From Strobilurus pachycystidiatus (Eukaryota > Basidiomycota > Agaricomycetes > Agaricales > Physalacriaceae): a stretch of DNA of 64,000 nt. Shown here piece after piece: positions 20,922 through 32,194 of the stretch; position 1 is the stretch's first letter; the number at the start of each line of letters is the position of its first letter. The notes under the pieces are model-generated. The model ran no database searches and was not told where the DNA came from. It saw only the letters and a list, made by a program, of their open reading frames with translations. The stretch is from positions 372,001 to 436,000 of the forward strand of contig JAHLMK010000004.1 of the NCBI GenBank assembly GCA_019915135.1, in the 5' to 3' direction. Made by a program: the position numbers and the translations under genes.

Positions 20922-22597
20922 TACGCAGGGTACTATTCCAGTACTAGAAACGGGGAATTTTGCGATTCCTGAATAGCCCAAAGACCTTAGGAACCTCCAG
21001 TCAAGTACTTAGGATAGAGCACGCAGGAGTGACTGCCTTGACGCGGGCAAGCCTCCAGGACAAGGTCCAGGCGCCTTAACAAGTCCATTAGGACAGGCGC
21101 GATCGAAACCTTCGATCACCTTCATCCGAATATCCTTATCCGCGCGTTGGATCTCTCTCAAGATCCCGTACCTTTGCGTGTACCTTGTACTACAGACGAT
21201 GTGCTATAACCATTCGCACCCAAGGAGGGTCCAAGGTCTCCAAGCGGTTCAGTTAGAGCGACCCAAGACCGGCGCACCTCAACCCAAAGACCTGGAAGGT
21301 CCCGAAATAGTTCAAGGACGTCACAACCCTTTTGGGGAAACAATCTTCGGAGCTGTCAAGGACTCCGAACCGACGCCTTCCGCTATGCCGATCGATCATG
21401 ATCCACGATCAAGGACCACCCCGAAAGCAGGGTGTATTACCACTTTAAGAAAGCACTCCCCTGTAGTGTTTGCGCTCGAAAGGACGTTCTTAACGATCTC
21501 TATCCAACCTACCCACAAGAAAGCAGGTGTCCGTAGGACCTTGCATCGTAAAGATACCTAAGGATCAAAGTCCTTATCGGACCTCGATCTCCTGGGCCCA
21601 AGGATTATACCATACCGCCAAGGTGGCGTATATGGCTAAAGGACCAAGCGGCCTGTCCGCAGTTGTTTCGACCAGGGATAGCCAATAAGAACCCAGCATT
21701 TGTATGACTCGAATGTCCGATGTATCCGATCCTAGAATAGATGCTTACTCAGTAGGGGACCACCAGTAGTATAAAAGGGCCCAAAGGACCCATATTTCGG
21801 TAGCTTAGAGCCCCCTCCAGTAGCCGCTAGTCAGACGCAGCCATTGTAGTGAATCTATCTCGAGTTTCGACTCATTTCTGCAAAGAACCCAAAGACCCCA
21901 AAGACCCCAAAGACCTTTCCAAGATTTAAAGACATCAGGTGTTGCCAAGCTCCTTGAAAGACTCAAAAGAACCTTATTCCGACGTACCAAGTCGAGTACC
22001 AACGAATCTACTTGGTGTTAGAACCTTGTATTCGCAAGAAGGCCGGTTTGCAAGTGGTTCTGCCCTGCATTCACGCTATTTCGTGAAGTACTTTCCTTTG
22101 AGGAATAAGTTGAGTTTGAACGAGTGTTGTCAACGTCTGAGACACCTTTCGGAACCTTTGGTCCCGGTGCAAGACACTAGAAGTTTGGTTTAAGTGCAAG
22201 AAGGAGTCCTTATCGTTAGCAGTCCAGTGGCGTAAAACCTGCGGTAGCGGCCTGACGATTCCAAGACAAAGTCCTTGTACACCAGAGCACTTGATAGGTA
22301 GAAGCTACATTGCCTCGCGCTGTTTAAGGTCTTCATACGTCAAGAGGTTCGGCCTACGACTTCAAGGTTTTCTTGTGTCATTTTGATCAGAATCCCTACA
22401 CCCCCCAAAACAACTCGTAGTTTAACTACAGCGATTCGGAATACATCTCTATTTCTCCATTACCCAAAAGCACCTTGTTCTCTCGAACCTTTGTGCACCC
22501 CATCTCCCTTACAAGGAGTGTTAAGTTGTGATAAGGATTGATAGTGTGGTTAGACGATAGCTCCTTTTTCAGAGGTCTATTCCGAACTTGCACATCA
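20919..22597 (+). repeat. Element C 5' LTR (1679 bp)
   Basis: Long LTR without coding capacity. A TATA box TATAAAAG lies at 21770-21777. Downstream, about 21890-21915, is a short tandem repeat of CCAAAGACC units. It matches 30512-32190 base for base apart from one difference found by eye. Confidence 0.95.
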
Positions 22598-22602
22598 TAT
22601 TT

Positions 22603-22620
22603 TGGAGCCCACCGCGAGGG
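22603..22620 (+). other. Element C primer-binding site
   Basis: TGGAGCCCACCGCGAGGG begins five bases after the 5' LTR. The TGG start is the complement of a tRNA CCA end. TGGAGCCC complements the 3' end of yeast tRNA-Lys(CUU), so a lysine tRNA is the likely primer; the remaining bases need the host tRNA sequence to decide. This contrasts with the self-priming site of element A. Confidence 0.6.
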
Positions 22621-22663
22621 GGTGTAAATTTTGATTTCGAAAGAGACTTCTAAGTCGACCTTG

Positions 22664-24488
22664 AGATCAGAATCTCCATAAACAAAAGACACTGGCTGCA
22701 AGGAACTCTGGTCGTTACACCAACAGCCAGAACCGCGCAAATCCAGCAACCTCTGGTATCACTAGTCGCCTAAGAAGCAATCGCCCAATCGCCGGCTCAC
22801 TTTACAACGGTTTACCTAGTGAAGTAGCTCAAGCACAGCGACGCTTTGCAGACCCGACTACTCCCAAGAACCAAAAGAAGAAACGTACGCAAGTACCACC
22901 TTCAACACCTACTGCCTCTAGGATCAGATCTTCTTCAGATCCTGAATCACCTTCGAGAACTCCAACCAGTATCCGAAGACATTCGGACTCTAGAACTTCG
23001 CCTAGTCCCGCATTTGTGACACCTTTTGGAAGTCCTTTGACTGACCTTGAAGACCCCGAAAGTCCAGAACCTATTACCCCCTTCATTGACTTTAACCCGT
23101 CTACCCAAAACACGATACCAGTTCCAGTAATGGCAGTACGAGCAATTGTACCTTCCGAGGAACTTAGCGCTGAAGCTAGAGGCGAGATCCAAGGCAAGAA
23201 GATCCCGATACCATTCTCAAGGGATGCCCCAAAGTTCAAGGGACACTCTGGAGACGATGTGAGGGAATTCTTCACGATGTGCAACTGGATCTTTGACCAG
23301 ACAGGAATCGCCGAACAAGGTACTAAGTTGGAAGTAGCCGCGCTATACGCCGGCCACGAACAACGCCTAAGGTGGCACAAAAACCCAGACTACCTGAAAG
23401 GTGTCTGGGCGGACTTCCAAGAATCAGTTCTTTCCTCATACTCAAAGGGAAAGAACGATCCTACATACGTCCCGGCCGACCTAAAGGATGCCTTGGACCC
23501 GTACCTGGCTAGGCCCATAGCCAACAAGCAAAAATGGGAAAGCTTTCAGCGCGAAGTGCTCCATATCATGGGACATCTTATCACGTCGGGAGAACTTACC
23601 AATAAGGGTGCTATAGAAGATATCAAGTCCTCTATCACAGAGGGAGTTTGGCATAATGTCCTTGGAGACCTCAGGCGCGATGCGAAAGCTAATGCAACAG
23701 CCGGGACAACCCCCACCTATGACTTCACGTTGTCAGAGGTCGAGACAGCAATCTCCAACTACTTCTTGACCGATAAATGGATGAGCAAGAGTGCGAAGGA
23801 TAGTCCTTATAACAGAGAACTTATTCCCGCCTCTACCACCCGAATCAAGACAGAGGAGTTGGATGAATACCTGAATAGGGTAGCTAGCCTTCAGGACATT
23901 ATCCAGAAAGGAGAAAAGGAACGCGAAGAGGCTCGCAAGGCTGATCAGAAGATGATGGCAGAACTTCTCCATACCTTACAGCGTGGAGGTCCGCAAGGAC
24001 TCCGCACACAAGGTTTTGTACAAGAAGCCTCGCCGGTTTATCTACAAACACCTGCTCAAGGTGTCTCAGTCCCGACCAACTTACCGAATGGACTCTACAA
24101 AGCTCCTCCGGGCGCGTTCCCAGGAAACAAGTTCGTAGTTAACGATGGAAGGTGTTACTTCTGTCGTGAACTAGGGCATATTGTAGCAAATTGTCCTACA
24201 AAGGAAATGTGCGAAAGCAATGGTCATATCTACAAGCCTGGTGGTACCAACATATATCATGTAACGAATGGAACTACTAGTCAACCTATTCAAAGGGTTA
24301 GTCCCAAGCAGCCTCTCAGCCCTTGGGAACAAGTCCAGAAGTTTCAACAAGAAAATGCACCTAAGGTATCGGCGTTCCAATCTCAAGAAGATGAGTTCGC
24401 ACCTGAGGTCGCGATGTATGTTCAAACCCCAACCCAAGAAGAAGAGTTTGCCCCCGACGCCTATCAGGGTTTCGGCAGGGCTCGATGA
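22664..24488 (+). CDS. gag: Element C Gag
   Basis: The frame is open from a stop at about 22663, but the first in-frame ATG is at 23130, so the true start is uncertain; a leader splice or non-ATG start are alternatives. The Gag capsid region spans about 23200-23800 (DAPKFKGHSGDDVREFFTMC). It is followed by a coiled charged stretch and a zinc knuckle CYFCRELGHIVANC (CX2CX4HX4C) near 24150. The frame ends at TGA 24486-24488. That stop overlaps an ATG as ATGA (24485-24488), and the slippery site GGGTTTC lies 12 bases upstream of the stop. Confidence 0.85.
24467..24473 (+). other. Predicted -1 frameshift site, gag to protease (GGGTTTC)
   Basis: In the gag frame the codons read G GGT TTC, a canonical X XXY YYZ heptamer. 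Slipping back one base gives GGG TTT CGG and enters the frame that stays open through the protease region. No downstream pseudoknot was computed. Confidence 0.6.
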
Positions 24489-25657
24489 AGGAAGGAGTGC
24501 AGTTAGCACATACTCCTCCGGAGAGCCAGTTCACTGTAGAAACTCGTCAGACTCGTCAGAGCGCAAAAGCACCTAGTGCACCTGTGGATTCAACTCCACA
24601 AAAGAAGGTAACCTCATGGCCTAAGGACCGGGTGTCCGTGGTCATTCCAAAAGCAGCGCCGCCTAAGGTATCATTCTCCAAGCCGGAAGTCACTCAAGAA
24701 GTAGAACCTGTTGACCAGGAACTTCTTGACGAAGTCCTGGCGATGGAAGAACCCGACCCGGTGCCGCAACCAAAAGCAGATTCAACTCTGCTAGAAAGGA
24801 ACCAACCAAAGGTTCACTCTAAGGAACCTAAGGTCAAGAGTTTCCAACGCCGTAGCCTGGCAGAAGAACTCTTGCACAAGAATCCCAGTTGACGTGAAGC
24901 CTGGAAATTCTTGTTACCCGAAGCGCTACTAGCTACCAACCCCCCTTGGCAGCAGAGCATTTCGGACTTCATCAGGAAACGCAACACACCTGTGGCTGTA
25001 TTCAAGACGGAAGTAGTGGCCGAGACGGTACAAGATCACTTCCAGCCCGAGCTATATTCAGTCAACTTTCATGAGCAAGGTGATTTACCTATTGGTGGAA
25101 TTGTAGTCCACGATGCGGTAGAACAGTTTGTAAACCTTTCCGGAGGTCACTATACTGGTCCCTTTCAAATGATAAGTGGCAATATGGCGCCGGAAAATGC
25201 AGATCTACGAACCTTTTGGCCCTTGATCAACAAGAATGGTAAAAAGGAGAGTTTAGTGGATGGTGGGTCGCAGATCGCCTCCATTTCGCTCAAGGCAGCT
25301 TTGGAATTAGGAATAGCCTACGATCCCACTTTCACCATTATGATGGAAAGTGCGGACAAGGGACGAACCAGTACCTTGGGATTGGCTCGTAACATACCTT
25401 TTGACTTTGAAGGAATTGTCTATTACCTTCAGTTGCATGTGTTGCAGGATCCCGCCTATGAGGTCCTACTGGGACGACCTTTCGAGATTGTTTCAAACCT
25501 GGTCATCACCAACCTTCCCAACGGGAACGCAATCGGAACCCTTACGGATAACACCAATGGGAAGAAGTTATCGCTACCTTCTTACCGTCGAGGACAGATC
25601 CCAAGACATATGATTCCAGGAGGACAAACGGGTTTTCACGGGAACCTAAGGACGTAG
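24474..25657 (+). pseudogene. pro: Element C protease region, one in-frame UGA
   Basis: The -1 frame after the slippery site is open from gag to the TAG at 25655-25657, except for a UGA at 24890-24892. The first part is a Pro/Glu/Lys-rich linker. After the UGA comes a retropepsin-like domain (SLVDGGSQIASI at about 25255; YEVLLGRPF) with DGG in place of the usual DSG/DTG. The UGA sits where CGA would give a continuous protein (CpG to TpG change), so a recent mutation is the simplest reading; readthrough is possible. An ATG at 24485 would also allow separate initiation. Confidence 0.75.
25630..25636 (+). other. Predicted -1 frameshift site, protease to pol (GGGTTTT)
   Basis: In the protease frame the codons read G GGT TTT, a canonical -1 heptamer. 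After slippage reading continues TCA CGG and on into pol with no stop. A small TAGGA/TCCTA hairpin lies about 16 bases downstream. Confidence 0.6.
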
Positions 25658-28600
25658 GAAATTCCTATGAAGAAGCAGTGTTGATCCTTGAAAGGTCACC
25701 AGAAGGAAACGTCGAAGTAAAGCAAAGTTGGATACCTGGTGATAACAGGGAGACCTTCGGGGAAGGGGACTTAACGTCCTTATACATGAAGAAGTCACCC
25801 AATAAGGTTCATCAAGCAGCCAAAAGGTTAAGGAAACAACACGCCTTTATGCATGCATCGATGCACCCAACATCGACACACATGACTGTCCCAGAACATA
25901 TGGTGACACCTACGGGACTATTAAAGGTCCCAACCAAGACTCAAGGCTTTCGCAAGGTATTCAATATCAACCAGATTGCGGAAGACCAGGAAGAACTTAA
26001 GTCCTACGCCACTGCGACTTTGAATCTCTTTTACGGGGTACCAAAGGAGCTAGAACAAGTCTTTACAGGCTTGTCGGTAACCTTACCAAAGGATTACATG
26101 GCGGAGGCCCAACAGGAGTTCCTAAGGTTGGAAAGTCAGATCCCTAAGAGGGGTGTATTCGTAGGAAAGAAGTACAAGCCAGTGGCCTTGAAAACCAAAG
26201 CTCACCTTGGAACCTTACCTGAAGAATTCAGGATCAAGCGCCACATTCATGGAGACCCACTAGCTGGGATGCCTGAATTAGTACCTGATCCACCACCCTT
26301 TGTACCCACAGGTAGGTATACTGCCGAAAGGAGGGAACAGATACAAGCCGACCACGTCGGGGACTTCCTGACGGATGCAGAAAGACGGATTATAGACTCC
26401 ATCTTCTGTAACCAGAACGAAGGCTTTGCCTGGGAAGAATCTGAGAAAGGACACTTCAAACCCGAGTTCTTTCCACCAGTGGATATCCCGGTAATACCAC
26501 ACACACCTTGGGTGTTAAGGAATATACCCATTCCACCAGGAATCTATGATGAAGTCTGTAAGATTATCAAACACAAACTAGACTCGGGCGTGTATGAGCC
26601 TTCGAACTCCTCATACCGCTCCAGGTGGTTTTGTGTTGTTAAGAAGGATGGAAAGAAGCTTCGCCTAGTGCATAGTCTGGAACCACTCAATGCGGTGACC
26701 ATTGCGCACTCAGGGTTACCTCCAGCCACGGAGGAGCTAGCGGAGTCCTTTGCAGGACGAAGTTGTGGAGGGACCTTGGACCTGTTCGTTGGATACGACG
26801 AACGGCTCCTTGCCACCGCGTCCCGCGATATGACCACCTTCTCGACACCTTACGGGGCGTTAAGGTTGAAAACCTTACCGATGGGCTGGACTAATTCAGT
26901 ACCTATCTTTCATGACGATGTTACAACGATTCTCAAGGATGAAATACCAGCCTTTACCAGACCTTATATCGACGATGTGCCCGTCCGCGGGCCTGCTACG
27001 CGATATGAACAAGCTGATGGCACCTACAAAACGCTTCCAGGTCATCCTGAAGTAAGGCGTTTCGTTTGGGAACACCTTGTGAACATGAACAGGATCATAC
27101 AACGAATGAAACATGCCGGAGGGACCTTTTCTGGCCACAAGGCTATCATTTGTGCAGAAGAAATTGTGGTAGTGGGACATGTCTGTACCTACGAAGGTAG
27201 AAAGCCAGCCGAAGATCGTGTTAAGGTGATCTCGGATTGGCCCCCTTGTAAAGCGCTCACGGAAGTCCGTTCGTTCTTAGGAACAGCTGGAATCTTCAGA
27301 GCATTCGTAAAGGACTACTCTAAGAAGGCGTTACCTTTGACCAGGTTAACCAAAGACATTACCAAGTTCAGATGGACAGACGAGGAGCAGGAAAGTATGG
27401 ATACCTTAAAGGAAGCCATACGAACTTGTCCGATGCTGAAACCACTGAATTATGAATGGTCCACGCCAATCACGCTGTCGGTAGACACCTCTTACCAGGC
27501 AGTAGGTTTCTATCTGTCTCAGGTAGATCCCAAGGACCCCAAGAAACGATACTTTGCAAAGTTTATGTCTCTGACATTGAACAAAAGAGAGGCAAGGTAC
27601 TCGCAAGCCAAGCGAGAACTATTTGGGCTCTTCAGAGCTCTGTCCGCGTGCAAGTACTACCTTCTAGGGTGTAGAAAACTAGAAATTGAAGTAGATGCAA
27701 AATACATCAAGGGCATGTTATCAAACGTGGACTCCTTAGCGAACGCAAACCTGCAAAGGTGGGCGGAGGAGATCTTGATGTACCACTTCACGCTTGTACA
27801 CGTACCAGGAAAGGTCCATGGCCCGGATGGCTTAAGTCGCCGTCCAGCTTCAGAGCATGATGTAGTAGTACCCAGACCTCATATAAACATAGAGGATGAC
27901 GAAGTCAATACCTTTGAGTACCAGGAGCCCAAGGGTCTGCCTATAGAAAAGCAACCTTTGGACTTTGACACTTTCCGGAATGACATCGACAGTAGGGGAG
28001 GCTACTTCCAAGAAATAGTGCGGAGTCCTTTACCAGACCATATAAAGGTTTCTAAAGCGGTAAGGACTGCGGGACTAGTCAACGTTAAAGATATCGAAGG
28101 ATGGATGCATATCACGGAGTTCCCAGAGCTCAATAAGAGCAAAAGGGAGCGGTTGTGGGAGACCTATCTGCCCAAACTTCAACCTTACTTACAATCGGAA
28201 GATGTACTTGAGGACGAAGGCTTGGAGAAATGGAGCAAAGACTTCTTTGTCCAGCATGAAAGGTTATACCGAACACATTCGGACTCCCACCCCCGTCGAG
28301 TGCTACTTCCAAATGAACGAATCCCGGTTTGTAAAGCTCTACACGACCGGGCAGGACATAAAGGACAATATTCCGTGTTACAACTCATCATGAAGCGATT
28401 CTGGTGGCCAGGTATGGAGGTCGACATACGATGGTATGTAAGGACCTGTGTACTGTGCCAGAAACGCCAGAAACGTAACATAAAAGTTGCACCAACAATT
28501 ACTTCGACTCCAGGTATCTACGAAAGGGCTTATATAGACACCTTCCGGATGCCTAAGGCAGGAGAGGAATCCATTCGAAAGAAACGACCTTCAAAATGGG

Positions 28601-29523
28601 CCGGCTTCAATGCTGTGACCGTCGCAAGGTGTGGATTAACAAGTTGGCCAGAGGCAAGGGCTCTCAAGGAAGAGACCGCTGAGTCGCTGGGAGAATGGAT
28701 CTTCGAGGACATTCTATGCAGGTGGGGTTGTATCAAGGAAATTGTAACCGACAATGGGCCAGCAATCAAGAAGGCTTTAGTACATATTGAACAGAAATAT
28801 GGTATTACAGGTATCTTGATCACGGCGTACAATAAGCAAGCCAACGGAAAGGTTGAACGAGGACACTGGGATATCCGTCAATCTCTCTTCAAGGTATGCA
28901 GGGGTAAACCCGAGCAATGGCCAGAGTTCCTACATGAGGTCCTTTGGGCTGAGCGCATTACCATAAAGAGGAGTCTAGGTACTTCAGCGTTCCAGGCAGT
29001 AACCGGTTGCGAACCAATAATGCCAATGGACCTGGAGGAATTGACTTGGCTGGTTGAAGCACCAGACCGACTGGTCTCCCATTCGGACCTTGTGGCCTTC
29101 CGAGCTAGGCAGCTCATCAAGCATAAAGAAGATACTGTTAGACTAAGGTCAAAGGTCCTTCTGAATAAACAGAAGGCCGCTGCAAAGTTCCTAGAGGACT
29201 TCCAGAACAGTATCCCTCGCTACAAATTCAAAACTGGTGAACTAGTACTAGTAAGGAACACTAGGATCGAATCAGAAATGAATGCGAAGTTCAAGGAAAG
29301 GTTCATGGGACCTTACGCGGTAGTAACAAGGACCTCGGCAGGAAACTATGTGGTCTGCGAGTTGGACGGAACAATCTACAAAGACAAGATAGCTCAGTTC
29401 CGTGTAATACCTTTTGTATCGCGACGAGATCCGATAGACCTTGGGAAACAGTTCTTTGATCGACTACACTTCATAAGTAAGCCGATCACGAAGACCTTAG
29501 ATGTCCTTGCAAGAACTACGTGA
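25637..29523 (+). CDS. pol: Element C Pol: RT, RNase H, integrase
   Basis: Open in the -1 frame from the heptamer to the TGA at 29521-29523, about 1,295 codons, with no need for its own ATG. Reverse transcriptase spans about 26560-27250 with active site YIDD. RNase H follows (SVDTSYQAVG, AKRELFGLFRA, EVDAKYI). Integrase has the HHCC finger (HDRAGHKG ... CVLCQ) and a DDE core (YIDTFRM, VTDNGPAI, GKVERGH). No chromodomain is present at the C-terminus, unlike in elements A and B, so this belongs to a different Ty3 lineage. The frame is intact. Confidence 0.92.
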
Positions 29524-29632
29524 CCTTGGACACTCAGGAATGACCTACAGCTTCAAAGGAAGCTAAGGTACCATACCAGATGACGGGGACGTCATCAGAA
29601 AAGTAAAGAGGGAATAGAGGGACATCGGTCCA

Positions 29633-29638
29633 TTTATT
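29633..29638 (-). terminator. AATAAA signal downstream of the antisense gene
   Basis: AATAAA on the minus strand, 62 bases after the antisense gene stop (29700). It lies beside an AT-rich stretch at 29640-29665. Confidence 0.4.
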
Positions 29639-29699
29639 CAAAGACTATAAAATTTTTTATTTTAAGACTTATTCTGTGCCCAGCTGGCTACAATAGTAG

Positions 29700-30313
29700 C
29701 TAAGGTAGCTGTGAACTAAGGATAGAATAAGGAAGCAAGACAAGGCACGAAGCATCAGGGAAGGGGGCGTTAGACACCTTCTTGCAGCTGCTCACCAAAG
29801 GTTGGAAAATATGGGCAATGTGGTGCGTTGGCGTCTGAGGGTGAATCCCAAGAAGGTGTACCAGCATCCCTACATAGAGGCGAAGGTTGAAAAAGAACAC
29901 CACCATGTCCGTCGACACCTTGGAACCAGTCGGAAAGGTGCGAAGGTCATGGGCGACAGCCTAAGGAAAACAAGGACAGGATGGAAGTCAGGATCAGGAA
30001 AAGAACGAAGCAAGGAAGTACGCACAAGGACTCTCTCCATGATCTTGTCAACATAGCCGGTGATCTCCTGTGCCACGTCGGGATTCAAGCACGCCTTCTT
30101 AAGGTCCAGACAATGAACCTTGGGAATGATGAGCGTAAGGTGCATGCCGAGGTACATAAGGAAGTCGGGTGTGTTGACTGGAGGGTCGTAGCCGAGCGCG
30201 TAAGCGACGAGACCGGCGCCAAGGTCGCGCGTAGTGATCAGGTCCTTCGCGGATGGAACGTGCGGCGTTGTGGGAAGCAGTTTTGCGATGGGAGTCCAAG
30301 TTTTGGGAGCCAT
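29700..30313 (-). CDS. Antisense spliced gene inside element C, 182 residues, unknown function
   Basis: On the strand opposite to gag-pol, between the pol stop and the 3' LTR. ATG at 30313; exon 1 30313-30026 (96 codons); intron 29961-30025 (65 bp, donor GTGCGT, branch-like CTGAC, acceptor CCTTAG); exon 2 29960-29700. The join is phase 0. A TATAAAAG box lies 48 bases before the ATG and an AATAAA follows the stop. Codons are GC-rich and host-like. The C-terminal half is hydrophobic in part (VVFFFNLRLYVGMLVHLLG), perhaps one membrane segment. I recognise no family. It could be a captured host gene or a regulator made by the element. Confidence 0.6.
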
Positions 30314-30360
30314 GATAGAATAAAGGCAGGAATGAAAGGCCTGAGGACAAGTCCCAGGAC

Positions 30361-30368
30361 CTTTTATA
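30361..30368 (-). promoter_or_regulatory. TATA box of the antisense gene
   Basis: TATAAAAG on the minus strand, 48 bases upstream of the ATG at 30313, consistent with an RNA start near 30335. Confidence 0.5.
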
Positions 30369-30502
30369 ACGGAACGAAGTTAGGCAAAAGAGGGTCCATC
30401 GGGCGATAGAAACCAAAAGGGGACTTCGTCACGGCGGCCTGGTACCCAGGATAAAGGTTCTGAACCACCAAGGACTATGTCGCGGACGACATTTCATAAG
30501 TC

Positions 30503-30511
30503 AAGGGGAGA
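30503..30511 (+). other. Element C polypurine tract
   Basis: AAGGGGAGA directly abuts the 3' LTR at 30512, the expected plus-strand primer. Confidence 0.7.
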
Positions 30512-32190
30512 TGATACGCAGGGTACTATTCCAGTACTAGAAACGGGGAATTTTGCGATTCCTGAATAGCCCAAAGACCTTAGGAACCTCCAGTCAAGTA
30601 CTTAGGATAGAGCACGCAGGAGTGACTGCCTTGACGCGGGCAAGCCTCCAGGACAAGGTCCAGGCGCCTTAACAAGTCCATTAGGACAGGCGCGATCGAA
30701 ACCTTCGATCACCTTCATCCGAATATCCTTATCCGCGCGTTGGATCTCTCTCAAGATCCCGTACCTTTGCGTGTACCTTGTACTACAGACGATGTGCTAT
30801 AACCATTCGCACCCAAGGAGGGTCCAAGGTCTCCAAGCGGTTCAGTTAGAGCGACCCAAGACCGGCGCACCTCAACCCAAAGACCTGGAAGGTCCCGAAA
30901 TAGTTCAAGGACGTCACAACCCTTTTGGGGAAACAATCTTCGGAGCTGTCAAGGACTCCGAACCGACGCCTTCCGCTATGCCGATCGATCATGATCCACG
31001 ATCAAGGACCACCCCGAAAGCAGGGTGTATTACCACTTTAAGAAAGCACTCCCCTGTAGTGTTTGCGCTCGAAAGGACGTTCTTAACGATCTCTATCCAA
31101 CCTACCCACAAGAAAGCAGGTGTCCGTAGGACCTTGCATCGTAAAGATACCTAAGGATCAAAGTCCTTATCGGACCTCGATCTCCTGGGCCCAAGGATTA
31201 TACCATACCGCCAAGGTGGCGTATATGGCTAAAGGACCAAGCGGCCTGTCCGCAGTTGTTTCGACCAGGGATAGCCAATAAGAACCCAGCATTTGTATGA
31301 CTCGAATGTCCGATGTATCCGATCCTAGAATAGATGCTTACTCAGTAGGGGACCACCAGTAGTATAAAAGGGCCCAAAGGACCCATATTTCGGTAGCTTA
31401 GAGCCCCCTCCAGTAGCCGCTAGTCAGACGCAGCCATTGTAGTGAATCTATCTCGAGTTTTGACTCATTTCTGCAAAGAACCCAAAGACCCCAAAGACCC
31501 CAAAGACCTTTCCAAGATTTAAAGACATCAGGTGTTGCCAAGCTCCTTGAAAGACTCAAAAGAACCTTATTCCGACGTACCAAGTCGAGTACCAACGAAT
31601 CTACTTGGTGTTAGAACCTTGTATTCGCAAGAAGGCCGGTTTGCAAGTGGTTCTGCCCTGCATTCACGCTATTTCGTGAAGTACTTTCCTTTGAGGAATA
31701 AGTTGAGTTTGAACGAGTGTTGTCAACGTCTGAGACACCTTTCGGAACCTTTGGTCCCGGTGCAAGACACTAGAAGTTTGGTTTAAGTGCAAGAAGGAGT
31801 CCTTATCGTTAGCAGTCCAGTGGCGTAAAACCTGCGGTAGCGGCCTGACGATTCCAAGACAAAGTCCTTGTACACCAGAGCACTTGATAGGTAGAAGCTA
31901 CATTGCCTCGCGCTGTTTAAGGTCTTCATACGTCAAGAGGTTCGGCCTACGACTTCAAGGTTTTCTTGTGTCATTTTGATCAGAATCCCTACACCCCCCA
32001 AAACAACTCGTAGTTTAACTACAGCGATTCGGAATACATCTCTATTTCTCCATTACCCAAAAGCACCTTGTTCTCTCGAACCTTTGTGCACCCCATCTCC
32101 CTTACAAGGAGTGTTAAGTTGTGATAAGGATTGATAGTGTGGTTAGACGATAGCTCCTTTTTCAGAGGTCTATTCCGAACTTGCACATCA
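30512..32190 (+). repeat. Element C 3' LTR (1679 bp)
   Basis: Same length and ends as 20919-22597. TATA box at 31363-31370. Followed by the GCGC target duplication. Confidence 0.95.
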
Positions 32191-32194
32191 GCGC

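Larger units (their letters stand above)
20919..32190 (+). mobile_element. Element C: 11.3-kb Ty3 retrotransposon nested in element B
   Basis: Two 1679-bp LTRs (20919-22597 and 30512-32190; TGAT...ATCA termini) and a 4-bp target duplication GCGC (20915-20918 and 32191-32194). I found one difference between the LTRs (near 21865 versus 31458), so insertion is recent. Internal region: tRNA-type primer-binding site, gag, protease frame, pol without a chromodomain, an antisense spliced gene, polypurine tract. Gag, protease and pol are in three frames joined by two -1 slippery heptamers. An in-frame UGA at 24890 breaks the protease frame. Confidence 0.95.

Noticed and set aside
17526..24892. Genome-wide UGA reassignment to explain the in-frame UGA codons
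   Set aside because: Host genes in the window, such as the C2H2 gene (stop at 40721-40723) and the dioxygenase gene (stop at 59015-59017), use TGA as their natural stop.
30751..31786. Frames repeated in both LTRs of element C
   Set aside because: Duplicate positions reflect LTR identity; short, without motifs, and crossing the TATA region.
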